DNA from: Oleisolibacter albus
GTDB lineage: Bacteria; Pseudomonadota; Alphaproteobacteria; Azospirillales; Azospirillaceae
DNA length: 64,000 bases
NCBI RefSeq assembly: GCF_003336875.1
Contig: NZ_QGNJ01000019.1
Span: forward strand, 1 to 64,000
Direction of reading: 5' to 3'
The notes below the pieces were generated by a model, which was given only the letters and a program-made list of their open reading frames with translations, did not search any database and had not been told where the DNA came from. The translations under genes were made by a program, and so were the position numbers. Positions within the stretch are counted from its first letter, which is position 1; each line of letters starts with the position of its first letter. This document shows, piece by piece, positions 42,503 through 51,748 of the stretch.

Positions 42503-42571
42503 GTCTTCCCCCAACCATTTGTAATCCGGCAGGCCCGACTTGGCGCTGGCCCAACCGGCCCCTTTCAGCCA

Positions 42572-42829
42572 TCACGCACTTTGAAACTGGCGGACCAGTT
42601 CCGCCAGCGTGGAGACAGACCGGAAATAGCCCCGGATCTCGTCAGACCGGCCATCGATCTTGATGCCGTAGCGCTTCTGTAGCGCGACCCCCAACTCCAG
42701 CGCGTCGATGGAATCCAACCCCAGCCCCTCCCCGAACAGCGGCAGATCAGACCCGATGTCCGCGGGCTGGACATCCTCCAGATCAAGCGACTTGATGATC
42801 AGGAGTTTTATCTCGGCTTCCAATGACAT
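42572..42829 (-). CDS. apeE: Acyl carrier protein (ApeE-like)
   Basis: An 85-residue ACP with Ser40 in GLDSIDALELG and the family end 'YFRSVSTLAELVRQF'. If it starts at 42829 its first 47 bp overlap the PlsC gene in another frame. An upstream ATG at 42850 with AAGGTGG ten bases before it would add seven residues and lengthen the overlap to 68 bp. Confidence 0.9.
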   Translation of the reverse strand: MSLEAEIKLLIIKSLDLEDVQPADIGSDLPLFGEGLGLDSIDALELGVALQKRYGIKIDGRSDEIRGYFRSVSTLAELVRQFQSA

Positions 42830-43616
42830 TTCCAGACTCGTCTCTTCCATCCGAATGAACCACCTTTGTTTCCAGAAGACTCTGTAAAAGCCTGTTTACG
42901 CGTCTATTGTTACGGCTGAGTGAATCCCCTTCAACGATTATAGATTCGGGGGACACATCATCGCCAACCTGCAACGTCCAATGCGGCTTCCGCAGCGGGA
43001 TCTCGTACCAGGATTTGCATTTGGTCAGCGTTGTCGGTTCCACATGGATGGACACCGGGGTGAAGGCCTTGCAACTGGCCGCTATGATCGACGCGGCTCC
43101 CCGCTTCAATTGCAACGGCCGTCCCGGCTCGGTCCGGGTGCCTTCAGGGAAGATCACCAACGAGTGACCGGCCTGCAGCGCCGCCACGCAGTGCTCCACG
43201 AGTTGCAGGGGATCATCGTTCGGGATGTACCCGGTCGCCCACATGACTCCCATGACGAAAGGGTTTCGCCAATGGCTGCTCTTTACCACGCAGAGCGTGG
43301 AGGGCATCTGCGAAATGATGAAAACCACGTCGATCAGTGACGGGTGGTTGGCCACAACCAGCAGGCCGGTCCGCTTCAACCGGCCGGCATGCTCCCAGCG
43401 GTAAGACAGCACGCCGAGCGTTTTCATCAGCCAGATAAACAAACCGAAGCACCGCCCCACCACGATCTGACAACGACGCTGGGCCTTGGCCCGGTCCGCA
43501 CTGCCGAGGTGGATGGCCGGAAACAGAACGAGGCCAATGAACAGCCCGCCGACACCGAAGGTGGCGAAGCTCATCACCGTTCCGCAGAGACGCCAGATCT
43601 GGTCAAGCCGGGCCAT
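42783..43616 (-). CDS. PlsC-type 1-acyl-glycerol-3-phosphate acyltransferase (ApeD-like)
   Basis: A 277-residue acyltransferase with an N-terminal hydrophobic segment (about 10-32), NHPSLID (H-x4-D) and FPEGTR. Such enzymes transfer acyl groups to lysophosphatidate-like acceptors. In the cluster it probably builds the lipid that anchors the aryl polyene in the outer membrane. It overlaps the upstream KS-like gene by 14 bp. Confidence 0.88.
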   Translation of the reverse strand: MARLDQIWRLCGTVMSFATFGVGGLFIGLVLFPAIHLGSADRAKAQRRCQIVVGRCFGLFIWLMKTLGVLSYRWEHAGRLKRTGLLVVANHPSLIDVVFIISQMPSTLCVVKSSHWRNPFVMGVMWATGYIPNDDPLQLVEHCVAALQAGHSLVIFPEGTRTEPGRPLQLKRGAASIIAASCKAFTPVSIHVEPTTLTKCKSWYEIPLRKPHWTLQVGDDVSPESIIVEGDSLSRNNRRVNRLLQSLLETKVVHSDGRDESGNVIGSRDKTPDHQVA

Positions 43617-44391
43617 GTTGGCTCCATGTCCATTCGAATCGGGCGCCCCGGCGGCTGAGATGCGTTGACCGCCCCAGCAGCAGCGGCACCAGATCCTGTA
43701 CACACCAGCGTGTCGTCTCCTCGGAAAACCCGTCGCCGGCACGCCACCCCAGATGCACGGTCGTCCCCCCGGCCGCCATGTCGGCCCGGGTCAGACGCAA
43801 CCCGAGCGCGCCACCACCGGCCGGCGGCCATGGATCACCGCCATAGCAATCGGGAAGCGGCTCTTCGGCATAGACCATCAGCACGTCCTCGGCCTCCCCC
43901 GCCTGCAGCAGGGACCAGCTTTCCAGGACGGCGAACTCAAGGCTGTCCGGCCCCGCCGCGATAGCGGTCGCATGACCGTCGAGACCATTCGTGATCGAGC
44001 AGAGAGCCGCGCCCGTATTATGAACGGACATGCTGAAAGCTGCAGGCGAAAGCAACTCTCCTTTCGCCAGGGCGCAGAGAAGAGCATAGGTGACGTCATA
44101 CTCGCCGAAGCGCGAGGCGAAAACCAGATGAGGCCGCCCTGAATTGCCTTGCAACAGACTGCGGGCCACACTCAGGGCCAGTCGAGACAAGCGGCTATAG
44201 CGCCTGTACTGCAGAGGCGGCAAGAAATCAAGCTTAGGCGACCAGGACGGATCAGGTACGCGCGCGCCGTCTAACCACTCCGACCACTCCGTCTGGGTGC
44301 TGATATTGCCAAGGCATGCCGACCATTGCTGAACTTTCAGCAAAATCTCTGGCAGTACGCTTGAATTTTTCTTTACCCCAGCCCACTGCAT
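43603..44391 (-). CDS. Beta-ketoacyl synthase-like chain-length factor (ApeC-like)
   Basis: A 262-residue truncated KS-fold protein of the type paired with ApeO ('RPHLVFASRFGEYDVTYALL', 'AAFSMSVHNTGAALCSITNG', 'VLMVYAEEPLPDCYGGDPWP'). The Cys/His/His triad is not conserved, fitting a non-catalytic chain-length partner. It is the first gene of the operon, and its upstream region (44392-44798) carries the likely promoter. Confidence 0.85.
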   Translation of the reverse strand: MQWAGVKKNSSVLPEILLKVQQWSACLGNISTQTEWSEWLDGARVPDPSWSPKLDFLPPLQYRRYSRLSRLALSVARSLLQGNSGRPHLVFASRFGEYDVTYALLCALAKGELLSPAAFSMSVHNTGAALCSITNGLDGHATAIAAGPDSLEFAVLESWSLLQAGEAEDVLMVYAEEPLPDCYGGDPWPPAGGGALGLRLTRADMAAGGTTVHLGWRAGDGFSEETTRWCVQDLVPLLLGRSTHLSRRGARFEWTWSQHGPA

Positions 44392-44798
44392 CTTTCGTAA
44401 TTGCCCCCCGCCCGGATGGGTGAGATAACACTATCCGACCGGTTAATGTCAATGCACAGACTTGAAGCCTTTGGCTGTATAATTGGACTGAAAATACCGC
44501 ATCTACCGAGTTCTCAAAGAGAGTCGCAGCATGCCCAATTTTGAGCAAAAATTAAAAAAAACTTCTCAAGACAAAGCAGTTCGCATAGAGGGCTTGACTG
44601 GAGGCGAGCACTACGATCGAAAGAACGCACACTCACCTATTGAAAGGCACACCAATCATATAAATTGCGTCACGGATAAGTATTTCAGTTTTCCCTTCCG
44701 TCCAGACCCATCTGCACAGGCCGGCGGACTGCCCCGGGGCCGTCAGCACGAGATGGACGGGATGCGTCGCCCCTCGGCACCGGGGACGGCCTGACGTG
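44392..44798. other. Intergenic region, 407 bp, upstream of the pigment operon
   Basis: A/T-rich gap between the divergent KS-like gene and the epimerase gene. It holds the candidate operon promoter (44424-44453), an A run AAAAATTAAAAAAAACTTC near 44546, and presumably the epimerase promoter. A short rightward reading frame at 44531-44794 has no ribosome binding site or recognisable domain and is not called. Confidence 0.5.
44424..44453 (-). promoter_or_regulatory. Candidate promoter of the pigment operon
   Basis: On the minus strand TTGACA (44453-44448) is followed after 18 nt by GTTATC (44429-44424), about 33 bp before the KS-like gene start. The -35 box is perfect and the -10 is poor. The intergenic region is A/T rich. 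Confidence 0.35.
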
Positions 44799-45719
44799 AT
44801 GGATTGCTGGCTGGTGACCGGTGGCGCGGGCTTTATCGGCTCCCACCTGGTGGACGCGCTTTTGGCCCGCGGGGACAGGGTCCGCATTCTCGACGACCTG
44901 AGCAGCGCTTGCCGAGACAATGTGCCTGCAGCGGCGGAGTTTCTGCTCGGCGATGTGACGGATTCCGCCTTGGTCCAACGGGCCATGGCCGGCGTCAGCG
45001 GTTGCTTCCATCTTGCGGCAATCGCGTCGGTCGAGCGCGGGCTTGAAGATTGGCTCGGCACCCATCGCACCAACCTGACTGGAACAGTCACGGTTCTCGA
45101 TGCGGCCCGCGGCACTCAATGTCCTGTGGTCTACGCCTCATCGGCTGCCATATATGGCGCCAATCAGGATTTACCCCTGAACGAACAATCCCCTGCGGAA
45201 CCGCTTTCCGCCTATGGCGTTGACAAGCTTTCTTGCGAGTTTTACGCCAAAGTCGCGGCGCAGATACACGGCGTACCCAGCGCCGGGTTGCGCTTTTTCA
45301 ATGTCTATGGCCCGCGGCAGAATCCCGCTTCGCCCTACGCCGGGGTCATCGCGCGTTTCGTTCGTCAGGCGCTCTGCGGTCGCCCGCTGTATATAAATGG
45401 AGATGGCGGTGCGACGCGTGATTTCATCCATGTGCATGACGCTGTTGATCATCTGCTGGCAGCCATGACACGAGTTCGGACCGGCCAGGCCCGTGGCGAG
45501 GTCTTCAATGTTTGCACCGGGCACTCCACCAGCGTGCTGGCACTGGCAGCAATGATCCGAACTATCGCCGGCAGCAACAGCCCGATCATGCACCAGCCGG
45601 AGCGGGCCGGCGACATCCGCCATTCCCTGGGGGATCCCGCGCGAGCCATCCGCCTCCTGGGGGTTGGAACCCGGACCAGTCTGGAGAGCGGGCTGCAAAC
45701 CATGCTGCGGCCCTCCTGA
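44799..45719 (+). CDS. NAD-dependent NDP-sugar epimerase (GalE/WbpP-like SDR)
   Basis: A 306-residue extended SDR with GGAGFIGSH at 9-17, catalytic 'ASSAAIYG' plus 'YGVDKLSCE' (YxxxK), and 'LRFFNVYGPRQNP'. This matches UDP-glucose/UDP-GlcNAc 4-epimerase-like enzymes. It is divergent from the pigment operon; whether it supplies a sugar for the cluster's glycosyltransferase is unknown. ATG 44799, just after an in-frame GTG. Confidence 0.88.
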   Translation: MDCWLVTGGAGFIGSHLVDALLARGDRVRILDDLSSACRDNVPAAAEFLLGDVTDSALVQRAMAGVSGCFHLAAIASVERGLEDWLGTHRTNLTGTVTVLDAARGTQCPVVYASSAAIYGANQDLPLNEQSPAEPLSAYGVDKLSCEFYAKVAAQIHGVPSAGLRFFNVYGPRQNPASPYAGVIARFVRQALCGRPLYINGDGGATRDFIHVHDAVDHLLAAMTRVRTGQARGEVFNVCTGHSTSVLALAAMIRTIAGSNSPIMHQPERAGDIRHSLGDPARAIRLLGVGTRTSLESGLQTMLRPS

Positions 45720-45965
45720 TTGTCCCGCACGGAGCGTCCCACTGAAGGGGCGTGCGGTGTGAGTTCTCCAGAACGGTTTCTGCAGTGACCGGCCCTGGTG
45801 TGCGATGTGACCGGGGTCGAGGTCTGGCTCGGCAAAAGGCGGAGCGCGTCCAAAGCGGACACCTTCCGCAAAGCACCGGCGCCGGACGGTCGCCAACAGC
45901 GCACGCGGCCGGTCAAAGCAGCATTTCCAGAGGTCAAACGACAGCAGCAGACCTGATGACAGTCG

Positions 45966-46496
45966 TTACGCCGCCCACTCCTTGCGCAGAATGGCGTACT
46001 GCATCGTATTCTCGTAGATTGGCACACCCTGATCGTCATTGACGAATGACACGAACTCCCGGAACAGCCCCTCCCGTCGCATCCCCAACCGCTCGCAGAG
46101 GCGCTGCGAGGCAAGATTGTTGTCCTCCACATAGGCGTAGAGCCGCCGGGCCTCTTTCACCTTGAACAAGTAGTCGAACAGCGCCCGCGCCGCTTCGGAG
46201 GCATAGCCGCCACCGCTGAAATTGACGTTGAAATTCCAACCAACCGAATATGTGTCAGGAGGCTCGGGGAGACAAAGCAGGTCGCCGATCAGCTTACCAG
46301 AGCTTCGCAGGCATACGGCGACATGCTCATCGCTGCCGCTGCGCGCCTCGACTTCGGCTTGAGCGGCATCGAGATCGGCAAGTTCGAGAGACGCAAAGCA
46401 ACTCGATCGGGGCTGATGCAAATAGGCAAACAGATCAGCAGCATCACCCTGCCGGAAATTTCGCAGAATCAGCCGCTCTGTTACAACGACGTTCAC
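45966..46496 (-). CDS. GNAT family N-acetyltransferase (RimJ/RimL type)
   Basis: A 176-residue acetyltransferase: 'TERLILRNFRQGDAADLFAY', 'GWNFNVNFSGGGYASEAARA' (acetyl-CoA loop), 'NNLASQRLCERLGMRREGLF'. This is the RimJ/RimL-like ribosomal-protein acetyltransferase layout, but the substrate is undetermined. It starts at GTG 46496, with AAGGAAG five bases upstream. Confidence 0.87.
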   Translation of the reverse strand: MNVVVTERLILRNFRQGDAADLFAYLHQPRSSCFASLELADLDAAQAEVEARSGSDEHVAVCLRSSGKLIGDLLCLPEPPDTYSVGWNFNVNFSGGGYASEAARALFDYLFKVKEARRLYAYVEDNNLASQRLCERLGMRREGLFREFVSFVNDDQGVPIYENTMQYAILRKEWAA

Positions 46497-46851
46497 CTGA
46501 ACTTCCTTTTTGACTCTATTGGCCCCTCCCACACATAAACGGCATCGACAGCTACGTCGACACACGCCTCTGGTCCCTGTGGCCCCATTCCTGGAGTATG
46601 AGCCGGCGCTGCGGCTCGCATTCTACCTTGTTGTAGAGGCCGCAGGACAAACCCCCACCCTTGTGGGGATGGGAGCCTGCCTCCATGCAGTCGCTGATGA
46701 CATCGACGCCATAACGGCCGATCGTCAACGCATCCCGGCCGCCATGCACAACTTATCTTTGCCCCCAAAAGCGAGCGATCGACCTTTCATTCATTTCAGC
46801 TGGTCATGATGATTTAGCGATAGTTCGCGAAACGCCGCGAACCACGTCATT
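46497..46851. other. Intergenic region, 355 bp
   Basis: No supported gene. Lower GC than its surroundings. A minus-strand frame (about 46552-46749) encodes a Gly/His/Cys-rich peptide without a ribosome binding site or known domain and is not called. Confidence 0.45.
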
Positions 46852-48447
46852 TCATTCCCACTCGATCGTTCCCGGCGGCTTCGAGGTGATGTCGTAGGTG
46901 ACGCGGTTGATGCCCTTGACCTCGTTGATGATGCGGGTGGCGACGCGGCCCAGGAAGCTGTGGTCGAAGGGGTAGTAATCGGCGGTCATGCCGTCGACCG
47001 AGGTCACGGCGCGCAGCGCGCAGGCATAATCGTAGGTGCGGCCGTCGCCCATCACGCCCACGGTGCGCACCGGCAGCAGCACGGCGAAGGCCTGCCAGAT
47101 GGCATCGTAAAGACCGGCGTTGCGGATCTCTTCCAGATAGATCGTATCGGCCTTGCGCAGGATCTCCAGCTTCTCCCGCGTGATCTCGCCGGGGATGCGG
47201 ATGGCCAGCCCCGGACCGGGGAAGGGATGACGGCCGACAAAGCTGGGCGGCAGGCCCAGCTCGCGCCCCAGCGCCCGCACCTCGTCCTTGAACAGCTCGC
47301 GCAGCGGCTCGACCAGCTTGAGCTTCATCCGCTCCGGCAGGCCGCCCACATTGTGGTGCGACTTGATGGTGACGCTGGGGCCGCCGGTGAAGGACACGGA
47401 TTCGATGACGTCGGGATAGAGCGTGCCCTGGGCCAGGAAGCCGGCCCCGCCCACCTTGGCGGCCTCGCGGTCGAACACCTCGATGAACAGGCGGCCGATG
47501 ATCTTGCGCTTCTGCTCTGGATCGCTGACGCCCGCCAGTTCACCCAGGAACAGGTCGCTGGCGTCCACATGCACCAGCGGGATGTTGTAATGGTCGCGGA
47601 ACAGGGTCACCACCTGCTCCGCCTCGCCGGCGCGCATCAGGCCGGTATCGACGAAGATGCAGGTCAGCGCGTCGCCGATGGCCTCATGAATCAGCACGGC
47701 GGCCACCGAACTGTCGACACCGCCGGACAGGCCGCAGATGACCTTGCCCTCGCCCACCTGGGCGCGGATGCGAGCCACGGCCTCCTGGCGGAAGGCGGCC
47801 ATGGTCCAGTCGCCCGTCAGCCCCGCCACCGTGAACAGGAAGTTGCGGATCAGCGCATCGCCATGGGGGGTGTGCACCACCTCGGGATGGAACTGCACGC
47901 CATAGAAGCGGCGGGTATCGTCGGCGATGATGGCATAGGGCGCCCCCTCGCTCTGCGCGACGATGCGGAACCCCTGCGGCAACCGGGTCACCCGGTCGCC
48001 ATGGCTCATCCACACCTGCTCGCGGGCGCCGGGGGTCCAGACCCCCTCGAACAGGGCGCAGGGCTCCTTGACATCGACATAGGCGCGGCCGAATTCGCGG
48101 GTTTCGCCCGGCTCCACCTTGCCGCCCAGCTGCTCGCACATGGTCTGCTGACCATAGCAGATACCCAGCACCGGCACGCCCAGGGTCCACACCGCCTCGG
48201 GCGCGCGGGGGCTGCCGGTCTCGGTCACGCTGGCCGGTCCGCCGGACAGGATGATGGCACGCGGGCCGAAGGCCCGGATGCGGTCGCCATCGGCGCTGAA
48301 CGGATGGATCTCGCAATAGATCCCGGCCTCGCGCACCCGGCGCGCGATCAGCTGGGTCACCTGCGAACCGAAGTCCAGGATCAGGACGCGGTCGGGATGG
48401 GCGCCGGGGTGGACGCCGAGATGGGCGGAGGTCGCGGAAGCGGTCAT
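46852..48447 (-). CDS. guaA: GMP synthase (glutamine-hydrolysing)
   Basis: A 531-residue bifunctional GuaA. The class I glutamine amidotransferase domain has the nucleophile Cys97 in GICYGQQ and QFHPEV downstream. The ATP-pyrophosphatase domain has SGGVDSS, and the C-terminus ends with '[17 protein letters not shown]', as is typical for the dimerisation domain. It converts XMP to GMP. The first 20 residues are slightly longer than in E. coli. Confidence 0.97.
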   Translation of the reverse strand: MTASATSAHLGVHPGAHPDRVLILDFGSQVTQLIARRVREAGIYCEIHPFSADGDRIRAFGPRAIILSGGPASVTETGSPRAPEAVWTLGVPVLGICYGQQTMCEQLGGKVEPGETREFGRAYVDVKEPCALFEGVWTPGAREQVWMSHGDRVTRLPQGFRIVAQSEGAPYAIIADDTRRFYGVQFHPEVVHTPHGDALIRNFLFTVAGLTGDWTMAAFRQEAVARIRAQVGEGKVICGLSGGVDSSVAAVLIHEAIGDALTCIFVDTGLMRAGEAEQVVTLFRDHYNIPLVHVDASDLFLGELAGVSDPEQKRKIIGRLFIEVFDREAAKVGGAGFLAQGTLYPDVIESVSFTGGPSVTIKSHHNVGGLPERMKLKLVEPLRELFKDEVRALGRELGLPPSFVGRHPFPGPGLAIRIPGEITREKLEILRKADTIYLEEIRNAGLYDAIWQAFAVLLPVRTVGVMGDGRTYDYACALRAVTSVDGMTADYYPFDHSFLGRVATRIINEVKGINRVTYDITSKPPGTIEWE

Positions 48448-48567
48448 GGCGCACTGTCCTGGGCTGGGCCGAAAGTGCGCCGGACCCTAGCCCAGCCGCC
48501 CCGTCCCCGCAAGCGGAGCGGGTGCAAAGCCGGGTTGTCCCCGGTCATCCAGGGCGGAGGCTCAGCC

Positions 48568-49131
48568 TCAGTGGTCCCCGCCCACCGGCGGATCGGCCGC
48601 CAGCCGGGCCAGCGGCACCAGATCGCTCCAGCCATAGGCCACCTCGGTCAGGCGGGCACCGGCGAAATGGATGGGCTGCTCGGCCAGGCGCTGCCCACCC
48701 AGCCGCTCATAGAACCAGCGCGCCTGATTGTCCCGCAGCACCCAGACCACAGCCGCCTGCATGCCGGTATCCAGCAATTGCTGCGCCATGGCTCCCAACA
48801 GGCGCCGGCCCCAGCCCAGCCCCTGCATCTGGTCCAGCAGGTACAGCGCATAGAATTCGCCATCGAATCCCGACAGGCCGGTTCGTTGCGATCCGCAGCT
48901 GGCGAAGCCGGCAACGCCATCGGCCGCCGTCTCCAGCACGAAGGTCCGGCGGCCCCGCTCCGCCGCCCCCAGCAGCGACTGCCAGCGGCGGGCATAGGTC
49001 TCGGCCGACAGTTTCACCAGATACTGGTCCGGCAGCTGGCCGGGATAGGTGGTCCGCCAGCTTTCCACATGCACGCGCGCGATGGCGGCGGCGTCGCCGG
49101 GGCGGGCGGGTCGGATCAGATCAACGGCCAT
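48568..49131 (-). CDS. GNAT family N-acetyltransferase
   Basis: A 187-residue acetyltransferase with 'ARVHVESWRTTYPGQLPDQY' (N-terminal strand/helix), 'FDGEFYALYLLDQMQGLGWG' (substrate and acetyl-CoA strands) and 'RRLLGAMAQQLL' with 'WFYERLGGQRLAEQP'. GGAGAGG six bases before ATG 49131 fixes the start. Substrate unknown. Located between guaA and the acetoin-reductase-type SDR. Confidence 0.88.
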   Translation of the reverse strand: MAVDLIRPARPGDAAAIARVHVESWRTTYPGQLPDQYLVKLSAETYARRWQSLLGAAERGRRTFVLETAADGVAGFASCGSQRTGLSGFDGEFYALYLLDQMQGLGWGRRLLGAMAQQLLDTGMQAAVVWVLRDNQARWFYERLGGQRLAEQPIHFAGARLTEVAYGWSDLVPLARLAADPPVGGDH

Positions 49132-49202
49132 GGGCGGCCTCTCCAACAGGGCTCATGCGATGCTGCCCCAGTTCCCGGCCCTTGACCAGAGCTTACAGGG
49201 TC

Positions 49203-49228
49203 GGGGGGCGGGCTGCGGCCCGCCCCCC
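49203..49228. terminator. GC hairpin between SDR and GNAT genes
   Basis: A 10-bp stem GGGGGGCGGG / CCCGCCCCCC with a 6-nt loop directly after the SDR stop (minus strand). Same type as the hairpin at 24549-24574. No U run. Confidence 0.5.
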
Positions 49229-49235
49229 GCCGGCA

Positions 49236-50015
49236 TCACCGATAGACCAGACCGCCGTCGATCAGCGGGGCCTGACCGGTCATGTAATCGGCATCCGGGC
49301 TGGCCAGGAAGGAGACCAGTCCAGCCACATCGTCCGGTGTCTCCGCCCGTCCCAGGGCGATGCCTTCCACATATTTCTTGTAGGTCGCCCCGACGGGCGC
49401 CCCGGTGACCGCCGCCATGCGCTTGTCGATCTCCACCCACATGTCCGTGCCCACCACGCCGGGGCAATAGGCATTGACGGTGATGCCGTCGGCGGCAAGC
49501 TCCTTGGCCGCCGCCTGGGTCAGGGCACGCACGGCGAACTTGGTGGCGGAATAGACACCCAGCAGGGCGAAACCGTCATGGCCGGCGATGGAGGAGGCGT
49601 TGATGATCTTGCCCTTGCGCCCCAGCTTCTTGAAGGTGGCGGCCGCGGCCTGGATGCCCCAGAGCACGCCCTGGACATTGATGCGGAAGATGCGCTCCAC
49701 CTCCTCCGGCGTCACGTCGAGAAGCGGCTGCACCTGGGCGATGCCGGCATTGTTGACCATGATGTCCAACCCGCCAAGCGTGTGGACGGCATGATCGACA
49801 GCGGCATGCACCTGGGCCCGGTCGCTGACATCGGCGACAAAGGTCGTGGCCCGGCGGCCCAGCGCCCGCGCCTCCTTGGCCACCGCCTCCATCTTCTCGG
49901 GGTTGAGATCGACGATGACCAGATCCGCACCATCGCGCGCCAGACGCAGCGCGATCCCGCGACCGATCCCTTGTCCAGCCCCGGTAACCAGGGCGACCTT
50001 GCCGACACTGTGCAT
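49236..50015 (-). CDS. budC: Acetoin reductase / 2,3-butanediol dehydrogenase-type SDR
   Basis: A 259-residue SDR with GAGQGIGRG at 12-20, '[20 protein letters not shown]', '[10 protein letters not shown]' and '[11 protein letters not shown]'. The C-terminus '[20 protein letters not shown]' plus '[14 protein letters not shown]' matches diacetyl/acetoin reductases (23BDH family). It would reduce diacetyl or acetoin with NADH. Single gene. Confidence 0.87.
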   Translation of the reverse strand: MHSVGKVALVTGAGQGIGRGIALRLARDGADLVIVDLNPEKMEAVAKEARALGRRATTFVADVSDRAQVHAAVDHAVHTLGGLDIMVNNAGIAQVQPLLDVTPEEVERIFRINVQGVLWGIQAAAATFKKLGRKGKIINASSIAGHDGFALLGVYSATKFAVRALTQAAAKELAADGITVNAYCPGVVGTDMWVEIDKRMAAVTGAPVGATYKKYVEGIALGRAETPDDVAGLVSFLASPDADYMTGQAPLIDGGLVYR

Positions 50016-50276
50016 GAGCGTGCTTCCCTCATCTGTGGGAACGGCCTGGGGCCGGCCCCATGGACGTCCCCCTGGCGGACCGGATCAATCCGGCGCCGGC
50101 GGACCCTCGGCATTGGCTGGGCCCGCGCATGCCTGATCGGCACACCGGCCAGCCGCCAGCGGCGCAACAGCTATGGCTGCTGCAACCGCCCCTCACATGT
50201 GGGAATGGATCGGCCGGACGGGAGAGGCAATTTGCCACATCAATCCGTTACAGTCTGATGTTTCAGGTGCTTATGC

Positions 50277-51620
50277 TCAGGCCTGCTGGCCGTCCGGCTC
50301 CGTTGCCGCCGCAGCGGCGTCCTCCTTGCGCTGCATGACCGCGCCGAAGAAGCCGTCGGTGTTGTGCCGGGCCGGGGTCAGCCTCAACATGGGCTCGGTC
50401 GTCGGGGCCTTGCCCCAGCCGGCAGGCCAGGCCTCGGGCACGGGAACCAGAGTGAAGTCGGGATTGGCCTCCAGGAAAGCCTCGACCTGGCGCTCATTCT
50501 CCTCCGGCAGCAGCGAGCAGGTGGCATAGATCAGCCGGCCGCCGGGCCGCACCAGCCGGGCCGCACTGGCCAGGATACCGGCCTGCAGCGGCACCAGTTC
50601 GGACAGCCCCGGCCCCAGCAGGCGCCAGCGGCTGTCGGGGTTGCGCCGCCAGGTCCCGGTGCCGCTGCACGGCGCATCCACCACCACGCGGTCGAACTTC
50701 AGCTTGTGGCGCTTGACCCAGGGGTCGCGCTCGCTGGACAGGGGCCGGGTCTCGATATTGTGCAGGCCGGCGCGGCGGAAACGCTCCTTGGCCCGGGTCA
50801 GCCGGCCCTCCAGCACATCGGCGGCCACGACGCGGCCCTTGTTGTCCATCATGGCGGCGATGGCCAGGGTCTTGCCGCCGGCCCCGGCGCAGAAATCCAC
50901 CACCTGCATGCCCGGCCGCGCATCGGCCAGGAAGGCCACCAGCTGCGAGCCCTCATCCTGGATCTCGATCAGCCCCTCCTTGTAAGGGGCCAGCGCCATC
51001 ACGGGCGCCCGCGTGGGCAGGCGCAGCCCCACCGGCGACAGCGGCGTCGGCTCGGCGCTGATGCCGGCCTGCTTCAGGGCGGCGATGGCCTGCTCCCGCG
51101 TGCCCTTGACCGGGTTGACGCGCAGGTCCAGCGGCGCCTCGCCCAGCATGGCCCCCATTTCAACCAGGAAACGGTCGCCGAAGGCGACCTGCAGCGGCCC
51201 GGCGGCCCAGTCCGGCACTTCCCCCTTCACCGCATCGGGCTGATGCGGATGGTCCAGGGTGCGGGTCTCCAGCGCCTTGGCCAGACGCCATTCCTCGTCG
51301 CTGAGCGGCGGCGGCGAGAAGCGGCCGCCGGCGAAATTGTTGGCGATGCTCTCCGGCGTCTTGTCCTGGGTCAGCATGAGGTCGGCCACGACCAGGGTGC
51401 GCGGCGTGACCGTCACCCCCATCTTCTCGATCCACCAGGTCAGCCGGGCCCAGCGGCGCAGCACGCCATAGGCCTGACCGGCGATGGCCGCGCGATCCTT
51501 GGCGCCGATATAGCGGCGGTCACGGAAATAGGCGCTGGCGATGGCATCGGCCGGGCGCTTGGCCTCGATGATCTGGGTCAGCAGGTCGATGGCCGTCTGG
51601 AGCCGGGCGGCGGGGGTCAT
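50277..51620 (-). CDS. rsmB: 16S rRNA (cytosine-C5) methyltransferase, RsmB/NOP family
   Basis: A 447-residue RNA m5C methyltransferase. It has the SAM motif 'VVDFCAGAGGKTLAIAAMMD', the two catalytic cysteines in PCSGTGTWRRNPD and ATCSLLPEEN, and an N-terminal RNA-binding helical domain (about 1-145). Closest by architecture to RsmB (C967). Start ATG 51620. Confidence 0.9.
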   Translation of the reverse strand: MTPAARLQTAIDLLTQIIEAKRPADAIASAYFRDRRYIGAKDRAAIAGQAYGVLRRWARLTWWIEKMGVTVTPRTLVVADLMLTQDKTPESIANNFAGGRFSPPPLSDEEWRLAKALETRTLDHPHQPDAVKGEVPDWAAGPLQVAFGDRFLVEMGAMLGEAPLDLRVNPVKGTREQAIAALKQAGISAEPTPLSPVGLRLPTRAPVMALAPYKEGLIEIQDEGSQLVAFLADARPGMQVVDFCAGAGGKTLAIAAMMDNKGRVVAADVLEGRLTRAKERFRRAGLHNIETRPLSSERDPWVKRHKLKFDRVVVDAPCSGTGTWRRNPDSRWRLLGPGLSELVPLQAGILASAARLVRPGGRLIYATCSLLPEENERQVEAFLEANPDFTLVPVPEAWPAGWGKAPTTEPMLRLTPARHNTDGFFGAVMQRKEDAAAAATEPDGQQA

Positions 51621-51748
51621 GGCATATCCTGGAACTGGCGAAGCCGCGGACTATAGGCATCCCGACCGTCGCTTGGAAGCCACGGCCATGCAACCCCGGC
51701 CTCCGCAATCGCAGGATGGGTTGACCCGGGACCGGACAGGGGACCGGA

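Larger units (their letters stand above)
26936..44391 (-). other. Aryl polyene / flexirubin-type biosynthetic gene cluster
   Basis: Nineteen consecutive minus-strand genes read as one transcription unit with 1-14 nt overlaps at most junctions. Gene order (KS-like, PlsC, ACP, ACP, membrane protein, AMP-ligase/dehydratase, GT, acyltransferase, ammonia-lyase, thioesterase, LolA-like, MMPL, flavoenzyme, DUF3261, KS, DH, KR, KS) follows the E. coli/Xenorhabdus ape order closely, with an ammonia-lyase, a flavoenzyme and a PPTase added. No cluster-specific regulator and no methyltransferase are present. The expected product is an outer-membrane-anchored aryl polyene pigment. Confidence 0.9.

Noticed and set aside
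44531-44794. 87-residue rightward frame before the epimerase
   Set aside because: No ribosome binding site, no domain, and it lies in an AT-rich control region.
46510-46809. Short frames on both strands between the GNAT and guaA
   Set aside because: No initiation signal or recognisable fold. The Gly/His/Cys-rich minus frame could be a relic but cannot be supported.
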